Positions 40,340-49,993 of a stretch of 64,000 nucleotides of DNA are shown one piece after another. The stretch spans positions 22,232 to 86,231 of the forward strand of contig JAFXXI010000010.1 of NCBI GenBank assembly GCA_017542345.1, read 5' to 3'. The DNA is from Bacteroidales bacterium (GTDB lineage: Bacteria > Bacteroidota > Bacteroidia > Bacteroidales > P3). A program made the translations under genes and the position numbers. The notes beneath the pieces were generated by a model. That model searched no databases. It worked only from the letters and a program-made list of their open reading frames with translations, and was not told the DNA's origin. Positions within the stretch are counted from its first letter, which is position 1, and every line of letters starts with the position of its first letter.

Positions 40340-40483
40340 ATGAAAATGAAACTCCTCCGTCGGCGCACCCTCCTGCGCCTCGCCGTGGTGCTGCTGTTGG
40401 CCGGTCTGGCCTGCTCGGCCTGCGGCTCCGAGTCGCACATGTACAAGCACAAGCGCAGCCACTGCGACTGTCCCACCTTCTGA
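40340..40483 (+). CDS. Very small lipoprotein-like protein, 47 residues
   Basis: The frame codes for MKMKLLRRRTLLRLAVVLLL, then AGLACSACGSES and a C-terminal HKRSHCDCPTF. The basic start, hydrophobic core and LACSAC stretch make a lipoprotein signal; the mature part would be only about 20 residues with a Cys-x-Cys-Pro end. Short Bacteroidota lipoproteins with a CDCP or CNCP end are familiar to me, without a known function. It precedes sprT by 6 bases. Confidence 0.65.
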   Translation: MKMKLLRRRTLLRLAVVLLLAGLACSACGSESHMYKHKRSHCDCPTF

Positions 40484-40489
40484 CGCGCC

Positions 40490-41119
40490 ATGACCACCAC
40501 CGAGCAGCGATACAGGACCATCCTCGGCAACCACCTGCCGGCGGCTGCGGTGGAATGGGTCTATGCCTACCTCGACCGCTACAAAGTGCATTTCCATATC
40601 ACCCGTGGAAGGCGCTCAAAATATGGAGATTACCGCTGGCCGCAACCGCGCCACGAGTTTCACGAAATGTCTGTCAACGGCGACCTCAACCCCTACCTCT
40701 TCCTTTGGGTCTTCCTGCACGAGGCGGCGCACCTCGAAACCCACCTACGCCATCCGGGTGCTGCCGCCCACGGCCACGAGTGGCAGGCCGAATATGCCCG
40801 CCTGCTGACGCTACATATCCCCAACTTCCCGCCCGAGGTGCGGCCCTTGGTGGCACGCTACGCCTCGCGGGTGCCGCTCTATCGTCCTCTGCTGCGGCAG
40901 ATTGAGGAAATGCTGCACCGCTACGATGCCGGGTTCGACCCCGGCCGCCCCGCCGTCAGGCTCGACGACCTGCCCGCCGGCACCTTTTTCCGCCTCGCCA
41001 GCCACCCCGAACGCCTCTTCGAGAGCCTCGAGCGGCGACGCACCCGCTGGCTCTGCCGCGACGTCGCCACAGGACGCATGTATGCCGTCGGCGGCCGCTC
41101 CGAGGTCACTGCCGAATAA
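40490..41119 (+). CDS. SprT-like zinc metalloprotease domain protein
   Basis: This 209-residue protein carries the SprT domain. The zinc site is HEAAH at 77-81 with a third His at 94 or 96 in AAHGHEWQA. The C-terminal part lacks the usual four-Cys zinc ribbon; one RWLCRDV cysteine remains. SprT-like proteins include DNA-protein crosslink proteases; a role here is inferred from the family only. It follows the tiny lipoprotein gene in the same direction. Confidence 0.85.
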   Translation: MTTTEQRYRTILGNHLPAAAVEWVYAYLDRYKVHFHITRGRRSKYGDYRWPQPRHEFHEMSVNGDLNPYLFLWVFLHEAAHLETHLRHPGAAAHGHEWQAEYARLLTLHIPNFPPEVRPLVARYASRVPLYRPLLRQIEEMLHRYDAGFDPGRPAVRLDDLPAGTFFRLASHPERLFESLERRRTRWLCRDVATGRMYAVGGRSEVTAE

Positions 41120-41145
41120 AATGTTTTCGGAATCAAAATTTTTTG

Positions 41146-41153
41146 TATATTTG
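41146..41153 (+). promoter_or_regulatory. -7 box upstream of the 132-bp element and the gene at 41371
   Basis: TATATTTG matches TAnnTTTG; TTTTC at 41124-41128 is a weak -33. If used, the 132-bp element at 41205 would lie inside the leader RNA. Confidence 0.6.
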
Positions 41154-41204
41154 CACTGAACCCCCTGCGGTTCGACACCTCTGCAACTGTCATTCCCACA
41201 GCAT

Positions 41205-41336
41205 TCTATAGGGTTTTTCTACGGTCCTTCCACGCTCGTTCTACGGTCGTTTAACGGTAAAAAACCGTAGAAATACCGTAGAACGAGCGTAGAACGACCG
41301 TAGAACGAGCGGAGGGGAACCGGAGGGGAAGGGGAG
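41205..41336 (-). repeat. 132-bp intergenic element of twelve 11-bp units, inverted copy
   Basis: Read on the reverse strand this is the same twelve-unit series as 20554-20685: C-rich units CTCCCCTTCCC, CTCCGGTTCCC, CTCCGCTCGTT, then CTACGGTCGTT-type units, TACCGTTAAAC at the turn and GACCGTAGAAC-type units, ending AACCCTATAGA. The central ACGGT-TTTTT-ACCGT hairpin is conserved. Point differences are scattered, mostly at the unit ends. It lies between the sprT gene and the gene at 41371. Confidence 0.9.
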
Positions 41337-41370
41337 AAAAATACCACCCAAAAAATAGGAGAACATAGTC

Positions 41371-42129
41371 ATGAAAGAATCGAAAAAAGTGGGGATACTG
41401 GTCAATGGCAGTATCCGTGCGGCGGGGGTGACACTCTACACCCGCTGCGGAAAAACCGTCGTGCGTGCGGCCAAGAGCCAGCAGCCGCGACGCAACACAC
41501 GAGGCCAGTTTGTGGCCCGCCAGCGTATGAAACATGCCACGGCACTGTGGCAGATGTTGAGATTGGTCGACCCCGTATTTGACGGAGGGAACAGCAGTTA
41601 CGGACGTTTCTGCACTCTGATGCGCCGCCTGCCGGTGGTCTTCACGCCCCGCGTGGGAGCTACCTCCGGAGCCACACTGTTGCTGCCCGAGATGCCCGTC
41701 TCCGACGGACCGCTGCCGGTGGTGCGGCAGTGGCTGGGTGAGGTTGACGGTGTTCCGGCGCTGCTTACCGACTTGAAAAAGAGTGCGCTGCACCGCGGCG
41801 ACGAGCTCTGCCTCTACACGTTGCACCAAGGGCTCGAGGGGCGCAAGCCGGTGGTGAGGGTGAGTTGCCAGCGGTTCACCCCGTCGGACTGGACGAACGG
41901 CAGGAGTTCCGACGGAGTCACGCCGCGTGTGGTCGACGGATGTATTGCGTTGGCAGGCAGTGTGTTTGCCGACACGATGACGGGCTGGGCGCTGGTGCGC
42001 TTCAACGGTGGCCAGTGTTCGAGCCAGACGGTGGTGACGCAGTGCACATACTACCAGTCGTTTGCGACCGAAGAGGCGCTGCTGGAAGCTGCCGCCACCT
42101 ACGGCGGGCTGACCGGCGAATGGTCCTGA
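41371..42129 (+). CDS. Protein resembling the DUF6266 group
   Basis: This 252-residue protein has an N-terminal GILVNGSIRAAGVTLYTRCGKTVVRAAK segment followed by RRNTRGQFVARQRMKHATALW. That pattern (a short beta hairpin with GKTVVR, then an R-rich stretch ahead of a helix) is shared with a Bacteroidota family called DUF6266. The rest is beta-rich and includes a GWALVRFNGGQCSSQTVV strand pair near the end. No signal peptide or membrane segment is seen and the function is unknown. AGGAG lies just upstream of the start. Confidence 0.65.
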   Translation: MKESKKVGILVNGSIRAAGVTLYTRCGKTVVRAAKSQQPRRNTRGQFVARQRMKHATALWQMLRLVDPVFDGGNSSYGRFCTLMRRLPVVFTPRVGATSGATLLLPEMPVSDGPLPVVRQWLGEVDGVPALLTDLKKSALHRGDELCLYTLHQGLEGRKPVVRVSCQRFTPSDWTNGRSSDGVTPRVVDGCIALAGSVFADTMTGWALVRFNGGQCSSQTVVTQCTYYQSFATEEALLEAAATYGGLTGEWS

Positions 42130-42191
42130 CCGACCGCACCGACCACGCCCTTTAGGGCGGGTGAATTTTGTGGAAAACCTGTTGAAAACAT

Positions 42192-42245
42192 TTTCCCCCG
42201 ACGACCGAATTGCTGTTGAAAAGTGGCTGTCGGGGGAAATTATTT
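42192..42245 (+). terminator. Terminator before the ribosomal operon
   Basis: TTTCCCCCGAC (42192-42202) pairs with GTCGGGGGAAA (42229-42239), followed by TTATTTTG. A smaller hairpin lies at 42147-42160. In 42130-42440 there is nothing else except the operon promoter. Confidence 0.75.
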
Positions 42246-42332
42246 TGTGTTAAATGCAATTTGTAATAGATTGGTATACAATGCTGCCGCAATATTTTAA
42301 GATTATTTAACAGTTGTAGGAAGGTGATAGTC

Positions 42333-42363
42333 TTTGTCGGATAAAAAAATAGTTGTACTTTTG
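42333..42363 (+). promoter_or_regulatory. Full -33/-7 promoter of the ribosomal operon
   Basis: TTTG at 42333-42336 and TACTTTTG at 42356-42363 are 19 bases apart. The leader to rpsL is about 70 bases. Confidence 0.88.
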
Positions 42364-42440
42364 CAATTCCGCTTTGGGCATAGAGTGTCCAAGGATGTAA
42401 CTGAAAAACAAGTAAATAAATAAAAATAACAAACAAAAAA

Positions 42441-42824
42441 ATGCCAACAATTCAGCAATTAGTTCGCAAAGGACGTCAGCAGATGGAGTACAAGTCCAAG
42501 TCTCCCGCCCTCGACAGCTGCCCGCAGCGTCGCGGTGTCTGCACCCGTGTGTACACCACCACCCCTAAGAAACCTAACTCGGCCATGCGTAAAGTGGCCC
42601 GTGTTCGTTTGACCAATGGCAAAGAGGTCAACGCCTACATTCCGGGTGAGGGTCACAACCTGCAGGAGCACTCGATCGTGATGATCCGTGGAGGCCGTGT
42701 GAAGGACCTTCCGGGTGTTCGTTATCACATCATCCGCGGTGCATTGGATACCAGCGGAGTGGACGGCCGCCGTCAGCGTCGTTCGAAATACGGTGCCAAG
42801 CGTCCGAAACAGGCCGGCAAGTAA
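42441..42824 (+). CDS. rpsL: 30S ribosomal protein uS12
   Basis: This 127-residue protein is part of the decoding centre. It has the family segments [27 protein letters not shown] and [14 protein letters not shown]. The streptomycin-related Lys residues in PKKPNSA and the PGVRYH loop look wild type. It is the first gene of the operon. Confidence 0.98.
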   Translation: MPTIQQLVRKGRQQMEYKSKSPALDSCPQRRGVCTRVYTTTPKKPNSAMRKVARVRLTNGKEVNAYIPGEGHNLQEHSIVMIRGGRVKDLPGVRYHIIRGALDTSGVDGRRQRRSKYGAKRPKQAGK

Positions 42825-42869
42825 ACCAGTTGAAAGTTTAAAGTTGAAAGTTTAAAGTTTTTTAGCACA

Positions 42870-43337
42870 ATGAGAAAAGCTAAGCCCAAGAAAAGAATCA
42901 TCCTCCCGGATCCCAAATACAACGATGTGCAGGTGACGAAGTTCGTCAACAACCTGATGATGGGTGGCAAGAAGACCATCGCCTACCGCATCTTCTACGA
43001 TGCAATCGACGTGGTGACCGAGCGTACCAAAGAGGACGGTCTCGAGGTGTGGAAGAAGGCTCTGGCCAACGTGACGCCCAGCGTCGAGGTGCGCAGCAAG
43101 CGTATCGGTGGTGCCACCTTCCAGATTCCTACCGAGATCCGCGCCGAGCGCAAGCAGAGCATCGGCATGAAGAACCTGATTGGTTTCTCGCGCAAGCGCA
43201 GTGAGAAGACGATGGCCCTGAAGCTGGCCGCCGAAATCCAGGCCGCTTACAAGGAAGAGGGTGCCGCCTTCAAGCGCAAGGAGGATATCCACCGTATGGC
43301 CGAGGCCAACAAGGCCTTCTCGCACTTCCGCGCGTAA
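42870..43337 (+). CDS. rpsG: 30S ribosomal protein uS7
   Basis: This 155-residue protein organises the 3' major domain of 16S r[22 protein letters not shown] and [22 protein letters not shown] are typical of Bacteroidota uS7. The leader between rpsL and rpsG (42825-42869) repeats GTTTAAAGTT-like text twice, a direct repeat of AGTTTAAAGTT. Confidence 0.98.
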   Translation: MRKAKPKKRIILPDPKYNDVQVTKFVNNLMMGGKKTIAYRIFYDAIDVVTERTKEDGLEVWKKALANVTPSVEVRSKRIGGATFQIPTEIRAERKQSIGMKNLIGFSRKRSEKTMALKLAAEIQAAYKEEGAAFKRKEDIHRMAEANKAFSHFRA

Positions 43338-43379
43338 CAATATATAATAAGAGAACAACCACTGCTGTAAGTAACGACG

Positions 43380-45467
43380 ATGTCGGATCTCCATTACACC
43401 AGAAACATTGGCATCATGGCCCATATCGACGCCGGCAAGACGACGACGACGGAGCGCATCCTTTTCTACACCGGCAAGAACTACAAGCTGGGTGAGACGC
43501 ACGAGGGAAGCGCTACGATGGACTGGATGGTGCAGGAGCAGGAGCGTGGTATCACCATCACCTCCGCCGCTACCACTGTGTACTGGGACTGGCACAACAA
43601 CCGCTACAAGTACAATATCATCGACACTCCAGGCCATGTGGACTTCACCGTTGAGGTGGAGCGCTCGCTGCGTGTGCTCGACGGCGCCATAGCCATTTTC
43701 TGTGCTGTGGGTGGCGTGGAACCCCAGAGTGAGACCGTCTGGCGTCAGGCCGACAAGTACGAGGTGCCCCGAATCGCTTTCATCAACAAGATGGACCGTG
43801 CCGGTGCCGACTTTTTCTCGGTGGTGAACCAGATTAAGGAACGCCTGGGCGCCAACCCCATCCCCATCGAAATTCCCATCGGACAGGAAGACCTCTACAA
43901 AGGTGTGGTCGACCTGATTTCGAACAAGGCCCTGGTGTGGGACGAGAGTTCGAACGGCCAGCGCTTCGAGGAAATCCCGATGCCTGAGGACCTGAAGGAC
44001 ATCGCGGCCGAGTATCGCCAGAGACTCATCGAGGGTGTAGCCGAGGAGAACGAGGAACTGATGATGAAGTTCTTCGACGACCCCGACAGCATCACTGCCG
44101 ACGAGGTGATTGCAGAAATCCGCAAGGCCACTTTGTCGCGCAAGATTGTGCCTGTGATGTGCGGTTCAGCCTTCAAGAACAAGGGTGTGCAGACGTTGCT
44201 TGACGCAGTGGCCGCCTTCCTGCCCAGCCCCCTCGACGTGCCCGAGGTGGACGGCATTAATCCCAGGACGGAGAAACCCGAGTGCCGTAAGGTCGATGTC
44301 AAAGCCCCCTTCTCGGCGCTGGCGTTCAAGATAGCCACCGACCCCTATGTGGGCCGCCTGTGCTTTTTCCGTGTCTACAGCGGTTCGCTGGAGAGCGGTT
44401 CGTATGTATACAATGCCAACACCGGCAAGAAGGAGCGCATCTCGCGCATCATGCAGATGCATTCGAACAAGCAGAACCCCCTCGACCGCATCGAGGCGGG
44501 CGATATCGGCGCTGCCGTGGGATTCAAGGATATCAAGACGGGTCACACCCTGTGTGACGAGCAGCACCCCATTGTGCTGGAGTCGATGAAGTTCCCCGAG
44601 CCGGTCATCAGCATTGCCGTGGAGCCTCACACGCAGGCCGACATGGATAAGATGACCAACGCTCTGATGAAGCTGGTGGAGGAAGACCCCACCTTCCGTG
44701 TGAAGACCGACGAGGTGAGCGGACAGACCGTCATCAGCGGCATGGGCGAGTTGCACCTTGATATCATCATGGACCGTCTGCGTCGCGAGTTCGGCGTGGA
44801 TGTGAACCAGGGTCGTCCCGAGGTGGCCTACAAAGAGGCTATCACCACCACCGTGCAGCACCACGAGATCTACAAGAAACAGACCGGCGGCAAGGGTAAG
44901 TTTGCCGATGTGCTGTTCGAGATAGGCCCTGCCGACGAGGGTGTCATGGGATTGCAGTTTGTCAACGAGGTGAAGGGCGGAAACATACCGAAAGAGTTTA
45001 TTCCCGCGATAGAAAAAGGTTTCAAGGAAGCCATGCAGAACGGCGTTCTGGCCGGCTACCCGATGGACAGCATGAAGGTGCGCATCATCGACGGCTCGTT
45101 CCATCCGGTGGACAGCGACCAGCTGAGCTTCGAGCTCTGCGCCAAGATCGGTTTCAAGGCTGCCTGCCGCAAGGCCAACCCTGTGCTGCTGGAGCCCATC
45201 ATGAAGCTCGAGGTGCTGACGCCCGACGCATACGTCGGCGATGTGACCGGCGACCTGAACCGTCGTCGCGGAATGCTGGAGAACATCACTGCCAAGGTGG
45301 GTGTGCAGGCTATCCACGCCAAAGTGCCCCTGGAGCAGATGTTCGGATACGTTACCTCGCTGCGCACCATCACTTCCGGCCGCGCCAACTCCACGATGGA
45401 GTTCTCGCACTACGCCGAGGTGACGCGCGAGCAGCAGGAGGCTATACTGAAGAATAAATATAATTAA
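43380..45467 (+). CDS. fusA: Elongation factor G
   Basis: This 695-residue GTPase drives translocation. The GTP site is [24 protein letters not shown] and [10 protein letters not shown]; domain IV contains [19 protein letters not shown]. It is slightly shorter than E. coli EF-G, as usual in Bacteroidota. No tuf gene follows; rpsJ is next. Confidence 0.98.
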   Translation: MSDLHYTRNIGIMAHIDAGKTTTTERILFYTGKNYKLGETHEGSATMDWMVQEQERGITITSAATTVYWDWHNNRYKYNIIDTPGHVDFTVEVERSLRVLDGAIAIFCAVGGVEPQSETVWRQADKYEVPRIAFINKMDRAGADFFSVVNQIKERLGANPIPIEIPIGQEDLYKGVVDLISNKALVWDESSNGQRFEEIPMPEDLKDIAAEYRQRLIEGVAEENEELMMKFFDDPDSITADEVIAEIRKATLSRKIVPVMCGSAFKNKGVQTLLDAVAAFLPSPLDVPEVDGINPRTEKPECRKVDVKAPFSALAFKIATDPYVGRLCFFRVYSGSLESGSYVYNANTGKKERISRIMQMHSNKQNPLDRIEAGDIGAAVGFKDIKTGHTLCDEQHPIVLESMKFPEPVISIAVEPHTQADMDKMTNALMKLVEEDPTFRVKTDEVSGQTVISGMGELHLDIIMDRLRREFGVDVNQGRPEVAYKEAITTTVQHHEIYKKQTGGKGKFADVLFEIGPADEGVMGLQFVNEVKGGNIPKEFIPAIEKGFKEAMQNGVLAGYPMDSMKVRIIDGSFHPVDSDQLSFELCAKIGFKAACRKANPVLLEPIMKLEVLTPDAYVGDVTGDLNRRRGMLENITAKVGVQAIHAKVPLEQMFGYVTSLRTITSGRANSTMEFSHYAEVTREQQEAILKNKYN

Positions 45468-45480
45468 AAATAAATAACAA

Positions 45481-45789
45481 ATGAGTCAAAGAATCAGAAT
45501 CAAGCTCAAATCTTACGACCACAATCTCGTCGACAAATCGGCCGAGAAGATTGTGAAGACCGTTAAGATGACTGGTGCAGTGGTCAATGGCCCCATACCC
45601 CTGCCTACCAACAAAAAGATTTTTACCGTGAACCGCTCGACCTTCGTGAACAAGAAGTCGCGTGAGCAGTTCGAACTGAACACCTACAAGCGCCTGATGG
45701 ACATTGAGATCAACGATCGCGCCAAGACCATCGACGCTCTGATGAAGCTCGAGCTTCCCAGCGGTGTTGAAGTGGAAATCAAAGTGTGA
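45481..45789 (+). CDS. rpsJ: 30S ribosomal protein uS10
   Basis: This 102-residue protein of the 30S head has [18 protein letters not shown] and [17 protein letters not shown]. It is also NusE, the antitermination partner of NusB. It lies 13 bases after fusA, so the S10 block is joined to the str block. Confidence 0.97.
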   Translation: MSQRIRIKLKSYDHNLVDKSAEKIVKTVKMTGAVVNGPIPLPTNKKIFTVNRSTFVNKKSREQFELNTYKRLMDIEINDRAKTIDALMKLELPSGVEVEIKV

Positions 45790-45854
45790 TTTTAATCAGC
45801 CTATGTCGAGAGATAAGCTGAATGTCTAACAATTAAAAGAATCCAACTAAAGAA

Positions 45855-46484
45855 ATGTCAGGATTAATCGGAAAGAAAATTGGAATGACCAGTCTTTTTG
45901 ATGCCGACGGAAAGCAGATTCCGTGCACAGTGATTGAAGCTGGTCCTTGTGTTGTCACACAAGTAAGAACGATTGAGAAGGATGGCTATGAGGCTATCCA
46001 GCTTGCCTTTGGCGAGAAGAAAGAGAGCCGCACCAACAAGCCTATGCGCGGCCACTTTGCCAAGGCCGGTACGACCCCGAAGCAGTACCTCGCGGAGTTC
46101 AGCCGCTTTGAGGAGGGTCACAAGAAGAAATACGGTGAGGTGCTCACCGTCGAAGTGTTCCAGGAAGGCGAGTTCGTCGATGTGGTCGGCACATCGAAGG
46201 GTAGGGGCTTCCAGGGTGTTGTGACGCGTCACGGTTTCGGTGGCGTCGGCGACAAGACCCACGGTCAGCACGACCGTCTGCGTGCCCCCGGTTCGATTGG
46301 TGCTTCGTCCTATCCTTCGCGTATCTTCAAGGGTATGCGCATGGCTGGACAGACCGGCAATCACCGTGTGAAGGTGCAGAACCTGCAGGTGGTGAAAATC
46401 ATCGCCGAGAAGAACCTCATGCTTGTCAAGGGTTCGGTTCCCGGCCCCAAGGGTTCTATTGTCAAACTTGAAAGATGGAGTTAA
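45855..46484 (+). CDS. rplC: 50S ribosomal protein uL3
   Basis: This 209-residue early assembly protein has [14 protein letters not shown] at the start and the tip loop [18 protein letters not shown]. The Gln methylated in E. coli is within [16 protein letters not shown]-type context and the surrounding loop is normal. The rpsJ-rplC gap is 65 bases. Confidence 0.97.
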   Translation: MSGLIGKKIGMTSLFDADGKQIPCTVIEAGPCVVTQVRTIEKDGYEAIQLAFGEKKESRTNKPMRGHFAKAGTTPKQYLAEFSRFEEGHKKKYGEVLTVEVFQEGEFVDVVGTSKGRGFQGVVTRHGFGGVGDKTHGQHDRLRAPGSIGASSYPSRIFKGMRMAGQTGNHRVKVQNLQVVKIIAEKNLMLVKGSVPGPKGSIVKLERWS

Positions 46485-46490
46485 AAAGAC

Positions 46491-47123
46491 ATGGAGACAA
46501 AAGTTTATAACATCAACGGAAGCGAAACCGGTAGAACCGTCAATTTGGAGGATTCTATCTTCGCCATCGAGCCTAACGATCACGCCATCTACCTCGATGT
46601 CAAGCAGTATCTCGCCGACAACCGTCAGGGTACGGCCAAAGCCAAGGAGCGCAGCGAGAATGCTCACAGCACCCGCAAACTGAAACGCCAGAAAGGCACC
46701 GGCGGTGCCCGCTCGGGCGATTTGAAGAGCCCCGTGTTTGTCGGTGGCGGTACCATCTTTGGACCCAAGCCCCGCGACTACCGCTTCAAGCTCAATGTGA
46801 AAGTGAAACGTCTGGCCCGTCGCAGCGCTCTTGCCTACAAGGCCAAGGACAATGCCATGACCGTGGTTGAGAACTTCACCTTCGAAGGTCCGAAGACCAA
46901 GAAGATGCTGGAGGTGCTCAACAACCTGAAGCTCGGCGACAAAAAATCGCTATTTGTGCTTGAAAATCAAAATAATTTCGTATCTTTGTCCGCTAGAAAC
47001 CTTAAGAACGTGAAGGTGGTAAACGTGTCGCAATTAAATACTTACGACATTGTTAACGCCTCCAATATTGTCGTTTGCGAGGGTTCATTGAGCGAGATTA
47101 ACCGCGTTTTGGCGACAAAATAA
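46491..47123 (+). CDS. rplD: 50S ribosomal protein uL4
   Basis: This 210-residue protein lines the exit tunnel. [25 protein letters not shown] is the extended tunnel loop. The last third (from about 46940) is AT-richer than the rest and contains TATCTTTG at 46981-46988, so an internal promoter is possible. In many bacteria uL4 represses its own operon. Confidence 0.97.
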   Translation: METKVYNINGSETGRTVNLEDSIFAIEPNDHAIYLDVKQYLADNRQGTAKAKERSENAHSTRKLKRQKGTGGARSGDLKSPVFVGGGTIFGPKPRDYRFKLNVKVKRLARRSALAYKAKDNAMTVVENFTFEGPKTKKMLEVLNNLKLGDKKSLFVLENQNNFVSLSARNLKNVKVVNVSQLNTYDIVNASNIVVCEGSLSEINRVLATK

Positions 47124-47158
47124 GGGAAGTGAGTATAACGAATTAAGAAAGTTTAACA

Positions 47159-47512
47159 ATGATGAACGTAATAGTAAAACCGCTGATCAGTGAAAAGATG
47201 ACCCGCCTCACCGAGGCCGCGGCCAATCCTATTCAGACCCGCATCCAGCGCAATAAAGGCATCGCTGCCGCTCCTGCCCAGAACCGTTACGGTTTTGTTG
47301 TCGACAAACGCGCCAACAAGATCCAGATTAAGAACGCCGTTGAGGAGTTTTACAATGTGAAGGTTGTTGACGTCAACACGATGAACTATTCGGGCAAGGT
47401 GAAGTCGCGCTACACCAAGGCAGGCTTCCTCACTGGCCGCACCAATGCTTTCAAGAAGGCTATCGTCACCCTCGCCGAGGGCGACAGCATCGACTTCTAT
47501 GCCAGCATCTAA
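47159..47512 (+). CDS. rplW: 50S ribosomal protein uL23 with an extra internal segment
   Basis: This protein sits at the tunnel exit and binds trigger factor and SRP. The 117-residue product is about 20 residues longer than the usual Bacteroidota form of about 97. The extra part lies at about residues 20-41 (AANPIQTRIQRNKGIAAAPAQ region), between ISEKMTRLTEA and NRYGFVVDKRANK. The rest, including NTMNYSGKVKSRYTKAGF, is normal. Two start codons stand side by side (47159 and 47162). Confidence 0.95.
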   Translation: MMNVIVKPLISEKMTRLTEAAANPIQTRIQRNKGIAAAPAQNRYGFVVDKRANKIQIKNAVEEFYNVKVVDVNTMNYSGKVKSRYTKAGFLTGRTNAFKKAIVTLAEGDSIDFYASI

Positions 47513-47580
47513 CTGCAAGAAAGAACGAGTTAAATAATAGTTAAGGTCCACTGATAAGAGACCAATAAGAAAACAAAGAA

Positions 47581-48405
47581 ATGGCTTTAAAGAAAATTAA
47601 ACCCACAACCCCCGGTCAGCGTCACAAGCTGGTTGTCACCAATGACGACATCACCGCAACGCGTCCGGAAAAGAGCCTTGTTTACGGTATCCGCAAAAGT
47701 GGCGGCCGCAACAATCAGGGTAAGATGACCATGCGCTACATCGGCGGTGGCCACAAGAAGCTTTACCGCTTCGTCGACTTCAAGCGTAACAAAGACGGTG
47801 TCCCCGCCGTGGTGAAGACCATCGAGTACGACCCGAACCGTAGTTCGCGTATCGCCCTCGTGTGCTATGCCGATGGTGAGAAGAGCTACATCCTCTGCCC
47901 CCAGGGCCTGAAGGTTGGACAGACCGTCATGTCGGGTGCCGGTGTGGCTCCCGAGATTGGAAACACGCTGCTGCTCTCCGAGATTCCTTTCGGTACGCTT
48001 ATCCACAACATCGAGCTCCGTCCCGGCCAGGGTGCCAAGATGGTGCGTTCGGCTGGTGCCTATGCCCAGCTGATGTCGCGTGACGACAAGTACGCCATCA
48101 TCAAGATGCCCAGCGGCGAGATGCGTATGATCCTCCAGGCTTGCCGCGCTACTGTCGGTATCGTGAGCAATCCCGAGCACAACCTTGAGGTCGGTGGTAA
48201 GGCCGGTCGCAACCGTCATCTCGGCCGTCGTCCGCGCAACCGCGGCGTTGTTATGAACCCCGTTGACCACCCGATGGGCGGTGGTGAAGGCCGTCAGACC
48301 GGCGGACATCCCCGTTCGCGCAAGGGTATCCCGGCCAAGGGTTACAAGACTCGCGCTCCCAAGAAGCAGTCGAGCAAGTACATCGTCGAAAGAAGAAAGA
48401 AGTAA
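47581..48405 (+). CDS. rplB: 50S ribosomal protein uL2
   Basis: This 274-residue protein is needed for subunit joining and peptidyl transfer. [31 protein letters not shown] and [12 protein letters not shown], including the His of the GGGEGR region, are the key segments. Length is normal. Confidence 0.98.
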   Translation: MALKKIKPTTPGQRHKLVVTNDDITATRPEKSLVYGIRKSGGRNNQGKMTMRYIGGGHKKLYRFVDFKRNKDGVPAVVKTIEYDPNRSSRIALVCYADGEKSYILCPQGLKVGQTVMSGAGVAPEIGNTLLLSEIPFGTLIHNIELRPGQGAKMVRSAGAYAQLMSRDDKYAIIKMPSGEMRMILQACRATVGIVSNPEHNLEVGGKAGRNRHLGRRPRNRGVVMNPVDHPMGGGEGRQTGGHPRSRKGIPAKGYKTRAPKKQSSKYIVERRKK

Positions 48406-48425
48406 CTCAGTAAAAAGAAGAAACA

Positions 48426-48704
48426 ATGAGTCGTTCATTAAAGAAAGGTCCTTATATTTTCCACAAACTGGAAAAACGAGTAATCGAGGCACAGCAGTCG
48501 AACAAGAAGGTTACCATCAAGACATGGTCGAGAGCTTCGATGATTTCGCCCGACTTTGTGGGTCAGACTATCGCCGTGCATAACGGCAATAAGTTCATCC
48601 CCGTGTACGTCACCGAGAACATGGTGGGTCACAAGCTTGGCGAGTTCGCTCCCACCCGCATCTTCCGCGGCCATGCAGGATCTAAAGATAAAGGTAAAAA
48701 GTAA
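48426..48704 (+). CDS. rpsS: 30S ribosomal protein uS19
   Basis: This 92-residue protein of the 30S head has [18 protein letters not shown] and [16 protein letters not shown]. It lies 20 bases after rplB. Confidence 0.97.
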   Translation: MSRSLKKGPYIFHKLEKRVIEAQQSNKKVTIKTWSRASMISPDFVGQTIAVHNGNKFIPVYVTENMVGHKLGEFAPTRIFRGHAGSKDKGKK

Positions 48705-48717
48705 ACACTGAAAGAAA

Positions 48718-49152
48718 ATGGGACGTAGAAAACATAACAGTGCAGAAGCACGCAAAGAAGCCAACAAGACCATCTATATGGCCAAGTTGATGAACAACCC
48801 GACGTCGCCGCAGAAGACCCGTCTGGTTGCCGACTTGGTTCGCGGTGTGGATGTGGAGAAAGCCCTTGGTATTCTCCAGTACAACCCCAGAGAGTCGGCT
48901 CCCAAGATGCGCAAGCTCCTTCTTTCGGCCATTGCCAACTGGCAGGCTAAGAACGAGGGTGTCCGCATGGAGGATGCCAAGCTGTATGTCAAACAGATTA
49001 TGGTTGACGAAGGTCGCACGATGAAGCGTATGCGCACCGCCCCTCAGGGTCGTGGCTATCGTATCCGCAAGCGCAGCAACCACATCACCATGATTCTCGG
49101 CAGCCGTCTTGAGGAAGCTCCTGTCGCAACGGCTGAAACGGAAAAAAAATAA
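48718..49152 (+). CDS. rplV: 50S ribosomal protein uL22
   Basis: This 144-residue protein has the tunnel beta hairpin (KRMRTAPQGRGYRIRKRSNH) and a short acidic tail (EEAPVATAETEKK) beyond the globular domain, as in other Bacteroidota. Confidence 0.97.
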   Translation: MGRRKHNSAEARKEANKTIYMAKLMNNPTSPQKTRLVADLVRGVDVEKALGILQYNPRESAPKMRKLLLSAIANWQAKNEGVRMEDAKLYVKQIMVDEGRTMKRMRTAPQGRGYRIRKRSNHITMILGSRLEEAPVATAETEKK

Positions 49153-49179
49153 AATAACAAAATAAGAAGAAACTACACA

Positions 49180-49932
49180 ATGGGACAAAAGACTAACCCT
49201 ATTGGAAACAGATTAGGCATCATCCGCGGATGGGATTCTAACTGGTTTGGTGGAAGACGTTTTGAGCAGAAGCTGGTTGAGGATGATAAGATTCGTAAGT
49301 ACCTCAACGCACGTCTCGCCAAGGCCGGTATCGCCAAGATTTACATCGAGCGTACCCTGAAGCTCCTCACCGTCACTATCAACGCTGCCCGTCCGGGTCT
49401 GATTATCGGTCGTGCGGGTTCGGAGGTTGACAAGCTTCGCGAAGAGCTCAAGAAACTTACCGGCAAGGATGTGCAGATCAACATCAGCGAGGTGAAGCGC
49501 CCGGAGATGGACGCCGTTCTCGTTGCCCAGAACATTGCCAAGCAGATTGAGGGCCGCATCCAGTATCGCCGTGCCATCAAGAACGCCATTACCTCCACCA
49601 TGCGTACCGGTGCTGAGGGCATCAAAGTGTCCATCAGCGGCCGTATCGGTGGCGCCGAAATTGCCCGCCGCGAGCACTTCAAAGAGGGTCGTACCCCTCT
49701 GCACACGCTGCGTGCTGACATCGACTATGCCAACGCCGAAGCTCATACGACCTATGGCCGTATCGGTATCAAGGTGTGGATTTGCCGTGGTGTGATTTAC
49801 GGCAGACCCGAGTTGGTTCCGTCGACCGTCGGTGGTCAGCAGAAAGACCATCGTATCGGCATGGGTGCCGGCCGTCGTCCGGAAGGTGCTCCCCGTCGTC
49901 GTCAGGGTGCAAGAAATAACAACAGTAAATAA
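49180..49932 (+). CDS. rpsC: 30S ribosomal protein uS3
   Basis: This 250-residue protein is at the mRNA entry site. [20 protein letters not shown], the KH-domain [20 protein letters not shown] and the C-terminal [14 protein letters not shown] are present, with a basic tail ([20 protein letters not shown]). A 24-bp perfect palindrome follows in the gap to rplP. Confidence 0.97.
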   Translation: MGQKTNPIGNRLGIIRGWDSNWFGGRRFEQKLVEDDKIRKYLNARLAKAGIAKIYIERTLKLLTVTINAARPGLIIGRAGSEVDKLREELKKLTGKDVQINISEVKRPEMDAVLVAQNIAKQIEGRIQYRRAIKNAITSTMRTGAEGIKVSISGRIGGAEIARREHFKEGRTPLHTLRADIDYANAEAHTTYGRIGIKVWICRGVIYGRPELVPSTVGGQQKDHRIGMGAGRRPEGAPRRRQGARNNNSK

Positions 49933-49943
49933 AATGGTCCTGC

Positions 49944-49967
49944 TGCGGCATGGCATGCCATGCCGCA
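49944..49967. repeat. Perfect 24-bp palindrome between rpsC and rplP
   Basis: TGCGGCATGGCA (49944-49955) is followed at once by its exact reverse complement (49956-49967). In RNA it would fold as a stem of about ten pairs with a four-base turn in the 61-base gap. No T-run follows, so it is not an intrinsic terminator. Confidence 0.9.
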
Positions 49968-49993
49968 ACTGATCGCAAAATAAGAAGAAGGAA

